A model generated the notes under the pieces. It saw only the letters and a program-made list of their open reading frames with translations. It made no database searches and was not told the DNA's origin. Positions 8,248 to 16,377 of a stretch of 34,223 bases of DNA are shown in pieces (the stretch's first letter is position 1; every line of letters begins with the position of its first letter). The DNA comes from Opitutia bacterium Tous-C4FEB. GTDB taxonomy: Bacteria; Verrucomicrobiota; Verrucomicrobiia; Opitutales; Opitutaceae. Made by a program: the position numbers and the translations under genes. The stretch covers positions 1 through 34,223 of the forward strand of contig NEVA01000029.1 of NCBI GenBank assembly GCA_002304445.1, written 5' to 3'.

Positions 8248-9210
8248 TCAGCGCCGAAACACGCAAACATACATCACGACGACATTGAAGACCCAGATCG
8301 CCGCCGCGAACGGTACCTGTGCCTTGATCACCGCAAAGTCATCGCGCAACTCCAGCAACCGAGCCGGCACGAGATTGAAATTTGCCGCCATCGGTGTGAC
8401 GAGGGTGCCGCAATAGCCGCTCAGCATCCCCAGCGTTCCCATCACCGCCGGGTCGCCACCGTGCGCTTTCACGATAAACGGCAGCCCCACGCCGAGCGTC
8501 ATCACCGGAAACGCCGCAAACGCATTGCCGAGCAAGATCGTGAACAGCGCCATACCGCCGCAATAAGCCAAGACCGCCACCGCCGGAATCTGCACCGGCA
8601 AAACCGCGGCCACCAAGTGAGCGATCTCATCGCCCACACCCGCTTTGCCCATGACCCCGCCGAGCGCCGCCAACATCTGGGGCAACAGCACCGCCCAGCC
8701 CAACAGTTGCAACAACCTGCCGCCTTCCTGCGCGGCCACCCGCGGTCCCTCGCCCGTCGTGCGCATTGCCAGCGTGATCCCGGCAAAACAACCGATACCC
8801 AACGCGACCTGTGCAACCTGCTTCGGCTGCACCAGCAGGAAATCGCCGATCTTCACCCACTCCAAAGTCAGCCCCCCGACCACCGCCACCGTCGGCACCA
8901 AAAACAACGGCCAAATCAAACGATTGCCCAGTCGCGCCGCCCGCTCTTTGAGCACCACCGGATCGACGCCCCCACCGTGCCCGGCGCCCACGCGCTTGGT
9001 CGCAATCAAGGCCGTCAGCCCCAGCACCAAGTAGCCCACCACCGTCGGCGACAACCACTTCCCCGCCCCGATTGCCAGGGCGAGCAACAGCCAAAATGCC
9101 GCCGAACCCCAACGCTTCGGATGGGCTGCATCCGCCGCAATCAATCCACCCACCGCCGCCAGAACACACCCGCCCGCCACAAAGAAAAAATCGAGGGTCA
9201 ACAACGTCAC
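8248..9210 (-). CDS. DUF979 family membrane protein, putative 5-oxoproline transporter subunit
   Basis: The 320-residue protein is almost wholly hydrophobic, with about ten predicted membrane spans, and matches the DUF979 pattern, including the C-terminal region SGYCGTLVTPMAANFNLVPA. The open frame extends 139 codons upstream, but that part is a shadow of the DUF969 gene in another frame. The likely start is the GTG at 9210, giving a GTGA overlap with the DUF969 stop and hence translational coupling. DUF979 and DUF969 proteins almost always occur as a pair and are associated with 5-oxoproline metabolism genes, which is why they are regarded as a two-part transporter. The position here, between pxpA and pcp, fits that role. 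Direct transport activity is inferred. Confidence 0.87.
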   Translation of the reverse strand: MTLLTLDFFFVAGGCVLAAVGGLIAADAAHPKRWGSAAFWLLLALAIGAGKWLSPTVVGYLVLGLTALIATKRVGAGHGGGVDPVVLKERAARLGNRLIWPLFLVPTVAVVGGLTLEWVKIGDFLLVQPKQVAQVALGIGCFAGITLAMRTTGEGPRVAAQEGGRLLQLLGWAVLLPQMLAALGGVMGKAGVGDEIAHLVAAVLPVQIPAVAVLAYCGGMALFTILLGNAFAAFPVMTLGVGLPFIVKAHGGDPAVMGTLGMLSGYCGTLVTPMAANFNLVPARLLELRDDFAVIKAQVPFAAAIWVFNVVVMYVCVFRR

Positions 9211-9911
9211 GGCTTTGGACCTTTCACCTCGCGCGCTGCCGCCGGCTTTGCCGCCGACCGCGCCAACCGCGCGTCCAACCGCCGATACCGCCACCACCCG
9301 ATTGCGATCACGCAGAGCGCTGTCGGCAAGCCCCACAACTTGATCTCGCCGAGCGGCACGTCGACGCCGGCATTGTCGAAAAACGCCTTGATCAAAAGCA
9401 CCGCGCCGACCGCGACCACGATGTCGTCCGAGAAGAAATTTCCCACGTTTTCCGCCGCCGCGCCATGCGCCCTGATTTGCGCGCGCGCTTGATCCGTCAC
9501 GCCGCCCAGCTTCGTCGCCGTCGCGCCCTCCGCCATCGGCACAATCAGCGGCCGCACCATCGAGGCATGCCCCCCGATTCCCATGCCCACCATGCTCGTG
9601 AGCCCGCGCAGAACTTGATAAACCCACAGCACCCGTCCGGCGGTCGCACCCGCCGCCCGCCGAATCAGCGTCGCCATCCGCTCCTGCAAACCATGTCGCT
9701 CCAACAAACCCACCACCGGCACCATTAGGATCACGGGCAGGGTCAGCCAGCGATTATCCACGAAAAACTGCCCCAGCATGGTCACCACTTCGTGCCAAGC
9801 GAGGCCCGCGACCAATCCCGTCACGAGACCAGCCGCCACCACCACCAGCAACGGATTCATCCGAAAAGCAAAACCCACGGCGACGACCACCAGCCCGATG
9901 AGTTTGATCAT
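9207..9911 (-). CDS. DUF969 family membrane protein, putative 5-oxoproline transporter subunit
   Basis: The 234-residue integral membrane protein begins MIKLIGLVVVAVGFAFRMNP and carries the DUF969 hallmarks VVGLLERHGLQERMATLI, QVLRGLTSMVGMGIGGHASM and AAAENVGNFFSDDI. About six or seven hydrophobic segments are visible, and the C-terminus is basic. It overlaps the stop of pxpA by 4 bp (ATGA) and the start of the DUF979 gene by the GTGA arrangement, so the two membrane proteins are probably made in matched amounts. Together they are the likely importer for 5-oxoproline. Family recognition is strong; the substrate is inferred from context. Confidence 0.88.
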   Translation of the reverse strand: MIKLIGLVVVAVGFAFRMNPLLVVVAAGLVTGLVAGLAWHEVVTMLGQFFVDNRWLTLPVILMVPVVGLLERHGLQERMATLIRRAAGATAGRVLWVYQVLRGLTSMVGMGIGGHASMVRPLIVPMAEGATATKLGGVTDQARAQIRAHGAAAENVGNFFSDDIVVAVGAVLLIKAFFDNAGVDVPLGEIKLWGLPTALCVIAIGWWRYRRLDARLARSAAKPAAAREVKGPKP

Positions 9912-10642
9912 AAGTCGAACCTCCGAAGCTCAATTCCCGACTCCCGGAGCGCCTCATTCAGCCGACGAGCCATCGCCACCGCCTTCGGTCCGTCACCATG
10001 CAAACATACGGTGTCCGCCTCGATCGGCACCGTGCTTCCATCGGTGGATCGCACCAAACCATCCGCCACCATCCGCAATACCTGCGCCACGGCCGCCGCC
10101 TCGTCTGTGATCACCGCATCCGATCGCGAACGCGGGGTCAGCGAACCATCCGCCTGATACGTGCGGTCGGCAAAAACTTCACTCGCCACCCGCAGCCCGC
10201 GTTTCCGCCCGGCCCTCACCAGCTCACTCCCCGCCAGGCCAAACAGAATCAAATTCGGATCAATTCCATAGACCGCGTCGGCGATTATTTCCGCCATTCC
10301 CGGATCACGCGCGGCCTGATTGTAGAGCGCGCCGTGCGGCTTCACGTGATGCACGTTGCCGCAACCCCGAAGCGCCTCGATCTGCGAAGTCACGAGCTCG
10401 TGTAACGCGCACGCCGTCAACGCCTGCTCCCGGCGCCCAAAAGTCTCGCGGTCGAGAAACCCGGGGTGCGCCCCGACCGCGACCCCATGCGCCTCCGCCA
10501 TCGCAACCGTCTCCCGCATCGTCGCCACGTCCCCCGCGTGCCCACCACACGCGATATTGGCCGAGGTAATCCATGGCATCAACTCGCCATCGGCGCCGCC
10601 GCCTTCGCCAAGGTCGCAATTAAAATCAATCGTCAGTGGCAT
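9908..10642 (-). CDS. pxpA: 5-oxoprolinase subunit A (LamB/YcsF family)
   Basis: PxpA works with PxpB and PxpC to hydrolyse 5-oxoproline to L-glutamate with ATP. The 244-residue sequence shows the family motifs in order: DFNCDLGEG, TSANIACGGHAGD, GAHPGFLDRETFGRR, VHHVKPHGALYNQ, the EVFADRTYQADGSL segment and VCLHGDGPKA near the C-terminus. The polar and histidine residues in these motifs line the metal-dependent active site of the LamB/YcsF TIM-like barrel. The gene starts 9 bp after the fused pxpBC gene and ends with an ATGA overlap into the DUF969 gene, so it is part of one tight operon. Confidence 0.95.
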   Translation of the reverse strand: MPLTIDFNCDLGEGGGADGELMPWITSANIACGGHAGDVATMRETVAMAEAHGVAVGAHPGFLDRETFGRREQALTACALHELVTSQIEALRGCGNVHHVKPHGALYNQAARDPGMAEIIADAVYGIDPNLILFGLAGSELVRAGRKRGLRVASEVFADRTYQADGSLTPRSRSDAVITDEAAAVAQVLRMVADGLVRSTDGSTVPIEADTVCLHGDGPKAVAMARRLNEALRESGIELRRFDL

Positions 10643-10651
10643 CAGATAGGA

Positions 10652-12316
10652 TCAACGAATTTTCCCCACAAGTCCTTCGCGCAAAAGACCGATCGCATAC
10701 TCGCGAGCCAACCACAATCGATGCGCATCCTCGAGCGATACCGGCTCAAACCTCACTCCGTCGCCCGGGCGCACCTGCGCCAGCAACGGCAGATCCACAC
10801 TGATCACGTGTGCCAGCTGCGGATACCCGCCGATCGTTTGCGCATCAGCGAGCAACACGATGGGCTGTCCGTCGGGCGGCACCTGCACCGTGCCGGGAGC
10901 GACCGCCGTTGAGACCAACTCTCCGCCGCTGCGACGCGCGAGGGCCGTCCCCTCCAACCGTAGGCCCATCCGGTCAGACTGCGGCTTCACCTTCCACTCC
11001 GAGTTGTACCACTCCTCCCCGAACTCATCCGCCTGCGCACCCAACACGACCCGCACTTTCGGCACCGTTTCGTAGGCGGGTAAGATCCGCCGATCCAACC
11101 ACCAATGCTCGGCCACCTCGCGCGGCTGCGTGCTCACCGGCAACTCGTCGCCCGCCTGCAACGCCCGCCCTCGCCAACCGCCGATTCCCGCCCTCGTGTA
11201 GGTGCTCCGGCTCCCCAGCACCACAGGCACGTCCACCCCGCCCGCAACCGCCAAAAATCCCCGGCAACCCCTCACCGCCGCGCCGAACTTAATCCGTTGC
11301 CCCGCGACGACGCGCACCGGCTGCCACGCCACGCACCCGGCAAAGTCCGCCCCGCCGAGCGCGATTAATCCATCGCTCAAAAACTCAATCTCCGGCCCCA
11401 GCAGAGTGAGCTCAAGCCCCGCCGCGTCCTCCGGGTTGCCCACCAGCAGATTGGCAATTCGCGCCGCCATCGTATCGGCCGCCCCGCCGCTCGGCACGCC
11501 GACGGCCCGCTGCCCCGGACGCCCCAAATCTTGCACCGTCGTCAGCATCCCCGCACTCACCACCCGCAGTCCCGCTCCCGCGTCCCGCCGAAGCTTGTCA
11601 CCTGATGGATGACACACTTCCCGGTCGGATTTGGCTGTCGGAGGATTTATCGCCGTCGCGGCACGGAATTTCACCCGATCGCCGACCCGCAACAACGCCG
11701 GTTCCGGCCGCGCGGCGTCGAACATAACGGCATTGGTTCGCCCGATCAGCTGCCAGCCACCGGGAGATTCCAACGGATAAACCCCCGTTTGCCCGCCGCC
11801 AATTCCCACCGTTCCGGCCGGCACTTTGGTCCGGGGCGTGGCCCGTCTCGGCGTCGCCAACTCCCGCGGCAGCCCGCTCAGGTAAGGAAACCCCGGCGTG
11901 AATCCGATCGCTTCCACCCGATACTCCGCCGCGCTGTGGCGCGCGATGACCTCCTCCGCGCTCAAGCCGACCTGCGTCGCGACCGCAATCAGGTCTGGTC
12001 CGTCCGAACCACCATAACTCACTTCCAACTCCACCACTCGTCCGCGGTGGCATTGCCCGTGACCCTCAACCTCCGACACGACCTCGGCGATCATCGCACC
12101 TAACCTCGCATACGGGCTCAGATTTTCGCTCCGCAGAGCCAATAAATCATAGAAAATTGTCACACTCACATACGCCGGCACCACGGCCGTGACGCCGGGA
12201 AACCGGCCCTGGGTGAACCGCGCCGTCACACTCGCGAGCACGTTTCGACGCTCGTCGGCGGCCAAATCCGGCCACGATACGACGACGGCGGAATCGCCCA
12301 ACGGTGCAAGTTGCAT
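10652..12316 (-). CDS. pxpBC: Fused 5-oxoprolinase subunits B and C (PxpB-PxpC, KipI-KipA type)
   Basis: Two normally separate subunits are joined in one 554-residue protein. The N-terminal part (about residues 1-230) is PxpB/KipI: it starts [13 protein letters not shown] and contains [30 protein letters not shown] and [15 protein letters not shown]. After a short polar linker the C-terminal part (about 255-550) is PxpC/Kip[57 protein letters not shown] and [15 protein letters not shown]. The fusion forms the ATP-using part of prokaryotic 5-oxoprolinase. The start at 12316 gives the usual PxpB N-terminus; in-frame ATGs at 12340 and 12355 would add 8 or 13 unrelated residues. It is the first gene of the five-gene operon. 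Confidence 0.93.
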   Translation of the reverse strand: MQLAPLGDSAVVVSWPDLAADERRNVLASVTARFTQGRFPGVTAVVPAYVSVTIFYDLLALRSENLSPYARLGAMIAEVVSEVEGHGQCHRGRVVELEVSYGGSDGPDLIAVATQVGLSAEEVIARHSAAEYRVEAIGFTPGFPYLSGLPRELATPRRATPRTKVPAGTVGIGGGQTGVYPLESPGGWQLIGRTNAVMFDAARPEPALLRVGDRVKFRAATAINPPTAKSDREVCHPSGDKLRRDAGAGLRVVSAGMLTTVQDLGRPGQRAVGVPSGGAADTMAARIANLLVGNPEDAAGLELTLLGPEIEFLSDGLIALGGADFAGCVAWQPVRVVAGQRIKFGAAVRGCRGFLAVAGGVDVPVVLGSRSTYTRAGIGGWRGRALQAGDELPVSTQPREVAEHWWLDRRILPAYETVPKVRVVLGAQADEFGEEWYNSEWKVKPQSDRMGLRLEGTALARRSGGELVSTAVAPGTVQVPPDGQPIVLLADAQTIGGYPQLAHVISVDLPLLAQVRPGDGVRFEPVSLEDAHRLWLAREYAIGLLREGLVGKIR

Positions 12317-12714
12317 GGGCGGAATGTGCTCACGCTTCATTTGAAACAAAAACAAAAAAACCGCCCAATTCCGGTCGGAGGATTGGCCAAAAATCTTCGC
12401 TCTACCCAGCGCGCTTTAGCCGGCGAAGCGGGAGACCCGGGCTCGTTCGCCACCGAAGAACACAGCGCCAGCTCGGGCCGGCCAATCGGTTTCGCCGCCG
12501 CTGGGCGCGGGCTCTGCCTCGCCCCGCGAATGTCACGGGCAAACTCCAACAGAACCTCGCCGCCATCCCGCTCGGAAACGCTCCGTTAACGGGCCGACTT
12601 GTTCCTGTACGTAAACACTCTCTGCCGGCAGACCTACACAGCCGGACGAAAGCTCCGGCTCTTCGAGGCCGCTTTGGTATCTTACTGTTATCGGCGAGCG
12701 CCCCCCCGACCGGC
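12317..12714. other. Gene-poor stretch with several hairpins, function unknown
   Basis: No convincing gene is visible here. Short open frames on both strands have arginine/proline-rich, low-quality translations. Three inverted repeats are clear: GGCGAA/TTCGCC (12422-12451, with an inner GGG/CCC pair), CGCGGG/CCCGCG (12506-12528) and AGCCGGA/TCCGGCT (12640-12660). The right end lies downstream of the M23 gene and the left end should hold the pxp operon promoter. It could be a structured RNA, a dispersed intergenic repeat or a gene remnant; the sequence alone does not decide. Confidence 0.5.
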
Positions 12715-13737
12715 TCACTGCCCGAACAGCAGTTGTAGCACCGTTTCCAAGTCTTTGCCGACCGCCCAGCCCCCGCCTTTGGCCACTGCCAGCGATTTGC
12801 TGCGCTGGCGCTTTTCCACTTCCGCGTTGACCGAAATGATCCGGGGTAAATCCCTCGCCAGGCCCAGTGTCTCCAGCGAGGTCAGCGGCGTCCACGCCAC
12901 CGGCAATCCCGTCCACGCGAACTTTATTTCCCAACCCGCCACCGGTCCCAGCGGCAGTTCCTTGGTCAGGAGTGCCGGATAGCGAGTCACAAAATCAGGC
13001 GTGCGCATCGTCGCGATGCGCAGCGTCACCACCGGCTCGATTTGCGCAAAGTAGTCGCGGAACGTATTGACCCGTTTGGCCCGCCAGTCACCGAGGAAAT
13101 CAAGCACGTCGATGCCCATCAAATTCATCCCGTTCCAAGGCCCTTGCTCGTTCGGGCTGCCAAATTTCCGCCGGCTATACCAAGACTGAAAATCCCGCGT
13201 CAGCATCAACCCGATCTCAAAGTGCAGGTGAGCCCGTTCCTTGGGGATCGCGTAGCCGCCCGCGCTGCGCCCCATCGTGGCGATCACCCGACCCCGCTGC
13301 ACCCGCTCGCCCACTCGCAGGCCCGGCGCGATCTTCGCCAGATGCGCGTAAAGGGTGTAAACGCCCGGAGTCTCCTCCGGGTGCTCGAGCACGACGTAAC
13401 GCCCGTAGCCACTATCGCCCGCCGAAGCGTTGATGTGCCGCACGACCCCCGCCATCGCGGCGAAAATATCGTCCGTCGCCTCACCCCGGCGGTCACGGGC
13501 AACCGGCGGGATATCGATGCCCTCGTGAAACTTCGTGCCGCCACTGCGCACGCCGCCAAATCCCCCCGAGGCCGGATCACCCGAGCCCGCGTGTTGCAGA
13601 AAACTCGCCGCCGGACGGCCTTCGTTCCACGCCGGATGCGGCGTCGGCCAAGTGAATTCCACCCGCGGCGATTGGGCGCACAGGGTCGAGACCGTCCAAC
13701 CCAACACCGCGGCAAACTTGGCGAGTCGCGGGATCAT
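12715..13737 (-). CDS. Exported M23 (LytM-type) metallopeptidase
   Basis: The 340-residue protein has an N-terminal signal sequence (cleavage near residue 21) and an M23 peptidase domain with zinc ligands in place: H71 and D75 in HEGIDIP, H132 in the YAHL motif, and H170/H172 in HLHFE. Such enzymes cut peptide cross-links of peptidoglycan or act on other peptides; intact ligands suggest an active enzyme in the periplasm. The C-terminal 140 residues, after WNGMNLMGIDVLDFL, match no domain I recognise. It is the last gene of a four-gene chain and its start overlaps the stop of the preceding lipoprotein gene (ATGA at 13734-13737), implying coupled translation. Confidence 0.9.
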   Translation of the reverse strand: MIPRLAKFAAVLGWTVSTLCAQSPRVEFTWPTPHPAWNEGRPAASFLQHAGSGDPASGGFGGVRSGGTKFHEGIDIPPVARDRRGEATDDIFAAMAGVVRHINASAGDSGYGRYVVLEHPEETPGVYTLYAHLAKIAPGLRVGERVQRGRVIATMGRSAGGYAIPKERAHLHFEIGLMLTRDFQSWYSRRKFGSPNEQGPWNGMNLMGIDVLDFLGDWRAKRVNTFRDYFAQIEPVVTLRIATMRTPDFVTRYPALLTKELPLGPVAGWEIKFAWTGLPVAWTPLTSLETLGLARDLPRIISVNAEVEKRQRSKSLAVAKGGGWAVGKDLETVLQLLFGQ

Positions 13738-14234
13738 CCGTTGCGCTTCATCGCTTTTTGCAGGTCCGCCGACGTGCGTTTCAGGTCGGTCACCAACGTG
13801 GTCAGTTCACCGTCGCTCAGCTCCACGAAAATCATGACCGCACCGTCTTCAAAGGGCCGGTCAATCTGCCGCGCGCCCAGCGCCACATCGTTGAGCGTGA
13901 GCACCAAGCGGCGCCCTTGGTTGGAGCCCGTCAGCCGGTAGAGGTCACGCGCCGCCGACGGCGTGACTTGCAAGAGCAAGCAACGCCCCAGTTCCACCTG
14001 GACCACTTCCGCGTTGAGGATGTCGCCTTCGGCGATGACCGCCTTTGAGTTCACGGAGATCACGGCCCCGCTGCGCGGCAACGTTACGGTGGGCGACGAA
14101 GCGTCACCCGACTCCAAAAACAACCGCGCCTGCGTCGGCGTGTAGTCGACTGGTTTAGTCGTGGCGCACCCGCTCCAGCCGGCGACGGCGAGGAGCAACC
14201 CGGCGATCACAAAGCTGCCGACGCCCCCCTTCAT
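13734..14234 (-). CDS. Small putative lipoprotein of unknown function
   Basis: The 166-residue protein begins with a short charged N-terminus, a hydrophobic segment and the sequence GWSGCATTK, a lipobox-like site with Cys23 as the likely lipidated residue, although the -3 Trp is atypical. The mature part is beta-rich: VTLPRSGAVISVNSKAVIAEG, then VELGRCLLLQVTPSAARDLYRLTG, and a region LVLTLNDVALGARQIDRPF. The last segments loosely recall the P1 head region of SecD (a strand, a GARQI-like turn, then a helix ending LKRTSADLQKAMK), but this is only a suggestion. Both ends overlap neighbours by ATGA, linking it to the DUF62 protein upstream and the M23 peptidase downstream. Function is unknown. 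Confidence 0.75.
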   Translation of the reverse strand: MKGGVGSFVIAGLLLAVAGWSGCATTKPVDYTPTQARLFLESGDASSPTVTLPRSGAVISVNSKAVIAEGDILNAEVVQVELGRCLLLQVTPSAARDLYRLTGSNQGRRLVLTLNDVALGARQIDRPFEDGAVMIFVELSDGELTTLVTDLKRTSADLQKAMKRNG

Positions 14235-15148
14235 TTGGCCACGGCCGGCGCACCGGAGTTTATTTTTTTAACCCGCACGCCCCACTCCGCACCGCGACCC
14301 ACCTTATTCGTCTGGGCGAAGTCCCCGCGGTTCAGCGCAAAGCTGACATTCACGAGGCTGTTCAAATACAGCAGCGGCGTGCCGAGCGCGACCTCACCAA
14401 ACGACGCCACGTAAGGCAGCTCGCCGGTGTAGATCACTTCGCCCGCGCGTGAAATGCTGACCTGAAACCGGTCACCGAACTTCGGCGCGAGTTTCGCGAA
14501 CAGCGCTTCGTCGAGGTTCGTCCAGACGTTGCCGTATTGGGCGTCGAGCGCCGGAATCGTGCCCACGAGCATTTCGCTCTCGAGGCGCGCACGCTCGTAA
14601 GCCAGCGCCACGACGCGCGTCGGCAACTCGGGCCCGACCTCGACGAACGGCACCGCATCGGCCGCCAGTCGCGCCCCGACAAACGCGAATACATCGCGGC
14701 CATGAAACGTGTAGGATTTATCCGACCCCGCCAGCCGGTGCTTCGCCGGATCAATCTCGCGCACGGCCGCGACTCCGAGGTCCTCGGCGATCAACGTGAA
14801 AGTCCCATTATCCGGACCGACAAAAAAATGCCCGCTCTTTGTCTGCACAACGACCGACTTCCGGTTCTTACCCACTCCGGGATCAACGACGGAGACAAAA
14901 ACCGTTCCCTTCGGCCAATAACCGGCGGTCTGTTTCAGACGGTAGGCCGCCTCCCAGACGTCAAAGGGCGTGTTCTCATGGCTCAGATCAAAGATCACCA
15001 ACCGCGGGCTCACCCCGAAGGCCACTCCGTGCATCGCGGAAACCGCGCCGTCCTTGCGCCCAAAATCCGACTGAAACACCAGCGCGCGTTGCGCGTGGGC
15101 GACCGCCGTCAAACCGAGCAGGACTGCGAGGATCTTGGGCGGATTCAT
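14231..15148 (-). CDS. Exported SAM hydroxide adenosyltransferase-like (DUF62) protein
   Basis: The 305-residue protein belongs to the DUF62 family, whose members hydrolyse S-adenosylmethionine to adenosine and methionine and are related to fluorinases and chlorinases. The triad described for DUF62 hydrolases appears intact: D89 in VSVVDPGVG, R96 in GKNRKSV and H149 in YTFHGRDVFA, with FVGPDNGTF between. The unusual point is the N-terminus: PPKILAVLLGLTAVAHAQ is a clear signal peptide with cleavage after A19, followed immediately by the family's first strand (ALVFQSDFG). Most characterised relatives are cytoplasmic. The gene overlaps the HemW-like gene upstream and the lipoprotein gene downstream by ATGA. 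Whether it acts on SAM or another nucleoside outside the cytoplasm is unknown. Confidence 0.87.
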   Translation of the reverse strand: MNPPKILAVLLGLTAVAHAQRALVFQSDFGRKDGAVSAMHGVAFGVSPRLVIFDLSHENTPFDVWEAAYRLKQTAGYWPKGTVFVSVVDPGVGKNRKSVVVQTKSGHFFVGPDNGTFTLIAEDLGVAAVREIDPAKHRLAGSDKSYTFHGRDVFAFVGARLAADAVPFVEVGPELPTRVVALAYERARLESEMLVGTIPALDAQYGNVWTNLDEALFAKLAPKFGDRFQVSISRAGEVIYTGELPYVASFGEVALGTPLLYLNSLVNVSFALNRGDFAQTNKVGRGAEWGVRVKKINSGAPAVAK

Positions 15149-16332
15149 CGCGCCACGCCCTCGGATTCAAACGCGCCCATGAGCTCCGCTCCGATGGTGT
15201 CCGCCAGCAGCCGCCCGCGATTCAGCAGGCGTAATTGTGAACCGCTGCGTTCCGCGAAACCTTCCGCCACGAGCCGATCCGCCAGCGCTTCGACGGCGCC
15301 CCACGGCGCTTCGGGACAACGCACCTGCCACGCCGCGAGATCTACCCCGGCGTTCATGCGCAGGCCAAAGACCAAGGCATCCTCGGCCAACAACGCGGGC
15401 GTGACCGCCACGCGGTCCTCCGTGAGCCGCTCCCCGCGGGCAACCTGCTCCCGCCACTTCGCCAAATCCGAAACATTGGCCCCGCGCCATCCCGCGTGTT
15501 GCGACGCCGCCGAGGGGCCGAGGCCGATCCACTCCTGCATGTGCCAGGTGTTGAGATTGTGGCGACAGACGTGACCCGGTTTGGAAAAATTGGAGACTTC
15601 GTATTGCGCAAAACCCAGCGCAGCCAACCGCGCCCACGTTTCCTCGTAGAGCCGGGCTTCGCGTTCGACATCGAGCTTCACCTTGCCCTGCGAGAGTTTT
15701 ACCCAGAGCGCAGTGTCTTCTTCGAAGGTGAGGCAATAGGTGGACAAGTGGTCCGGAGCCAACGCCACCGCCGCGTCGATGTCGGCCAACCAGCTGGCCT
15801 CATCCTGGCCCGGCAAGGCGAACATCAGGTCGAGATTCACGCTCCTGAACTCCGCCGCCCGCACCCGCTCGTGCGCCCGGTAAATCTGCTCGCGCGTATG
15901 TTGTCGACCCAGCCCATCGAGCAACTCGGGAGCAAAACTCTGCACGCCCAACGATACCCGCGTGACCCCGATCGCCTTGAATGCGGCCAACCGCTCGCTT
16001 GTTACCGAAGCCGGCGCGAGCTCGACGGTCCACTCCTGCGGTTCACGCCGGAAGCGCTTTCTCAAGCCGGCCCCCAACACCTCGATTTGACGCGGTGCGA
16101 GCAAGCCCGGCGTGCCACCGCCCCAAAACACTGTCGTCACCGGCCGCGGCCAATCCACCAACGCCGCCTCGGCTTCGACTCCATCAAGGAACCCCGACAC
16201 GGTCTCGGCGGTCGGCTGAGTCTGATAAAATGCGCAAAAATCACAGGTGGACGCACAAAACGGCACGTGGACGTAAAGACCGAGGGGTTCGTCGCCCACA
16301 CCTTTGGCTTGCTCTGAGAGAGGCGGGCTCAT
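15145..16332 (-). CDS. hemW: Radical SAM protein, HemW-like (coproporphyrinogen III oxidase-related)
   Basis: The 395-residue protein has the radical SAM cluster motif CxxxCxxC at residues 26, 30 and 33 (PFCASTCDFC), preceded by the HemW-type GLYVHVPF. Further signatures are VFWGGGTPGLL, VELAPASVTSERLAAFKAIGVTRVSLGVQSF, RSVNLDLMFALPGQ and HNLNTW with GLGPSAASQ. HemW is a heme-binding chaperone related to, but distinct from, the oxygen-independent coproporphyrinogen oxidase HemN. The start at 16332 fits the family; the open frame extends 131 codons upstream but that part overlaps the divergent lipoprotein gene and is not HemW-like. It heads a four-gene chain joined by ATGA overlaps. HemW is the best guess; a different substrate cannot be excluded. 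Confidence 0.87.
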   Translation of the reverse strand: MSPPLSEQAKGVGDEPLGLYVHVPFCASTCDFCAFYQTQPTAETVSGFLDGVEAEAALVDWPRPVTTVFWGGGTPGLLAPRQIEVLGAGLRKRFRREPQEWTVELAPASVTSERLAAFKAIGVTRVSLGVQSFAPELLDGLGRQHTREQIYRAHERVRAAEFRSVNLDLMFALPGQDEASWLADIDAAVALAPDHLSTYCLTFEEDTALWVKLSQGKVKLDVEREARLYEETWARLAALGFAQYEVSNFSKPGHVCRHNLNTWHMQEWIGLGPSAASQHAGWRGANVSDLAKWREQVARGERLTEDRVAVTPALLAEDALVFGLRMNAGVDLAAWQVRCPEAPWGAVEALADRLVAEGFAERSGSQLRLLNRGRLLADTIGAELMGAFESEGVAR

Positions 16333-16377
16333 TACTTGCCGGTTTTTAATCCCAAACATTTTTTGTTCAAACGCCCA

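Noticed and set aside
7918-9492. 524-codon plus-strand frame opposite pcp and the DUF969/DUF979 genes
   Set aside because: Arg/His/Pro/Gln-rich translation and no motif; antisense shadow of membrane-protein genes.
9211-9627. N-terminal extension of the DUF979 frame
   Set aside because: The 139 extra codons overlap the DUF969 gene in another frame and read as Gly/Arg-rich nonsense; the GTG at 9210 fits the family start.
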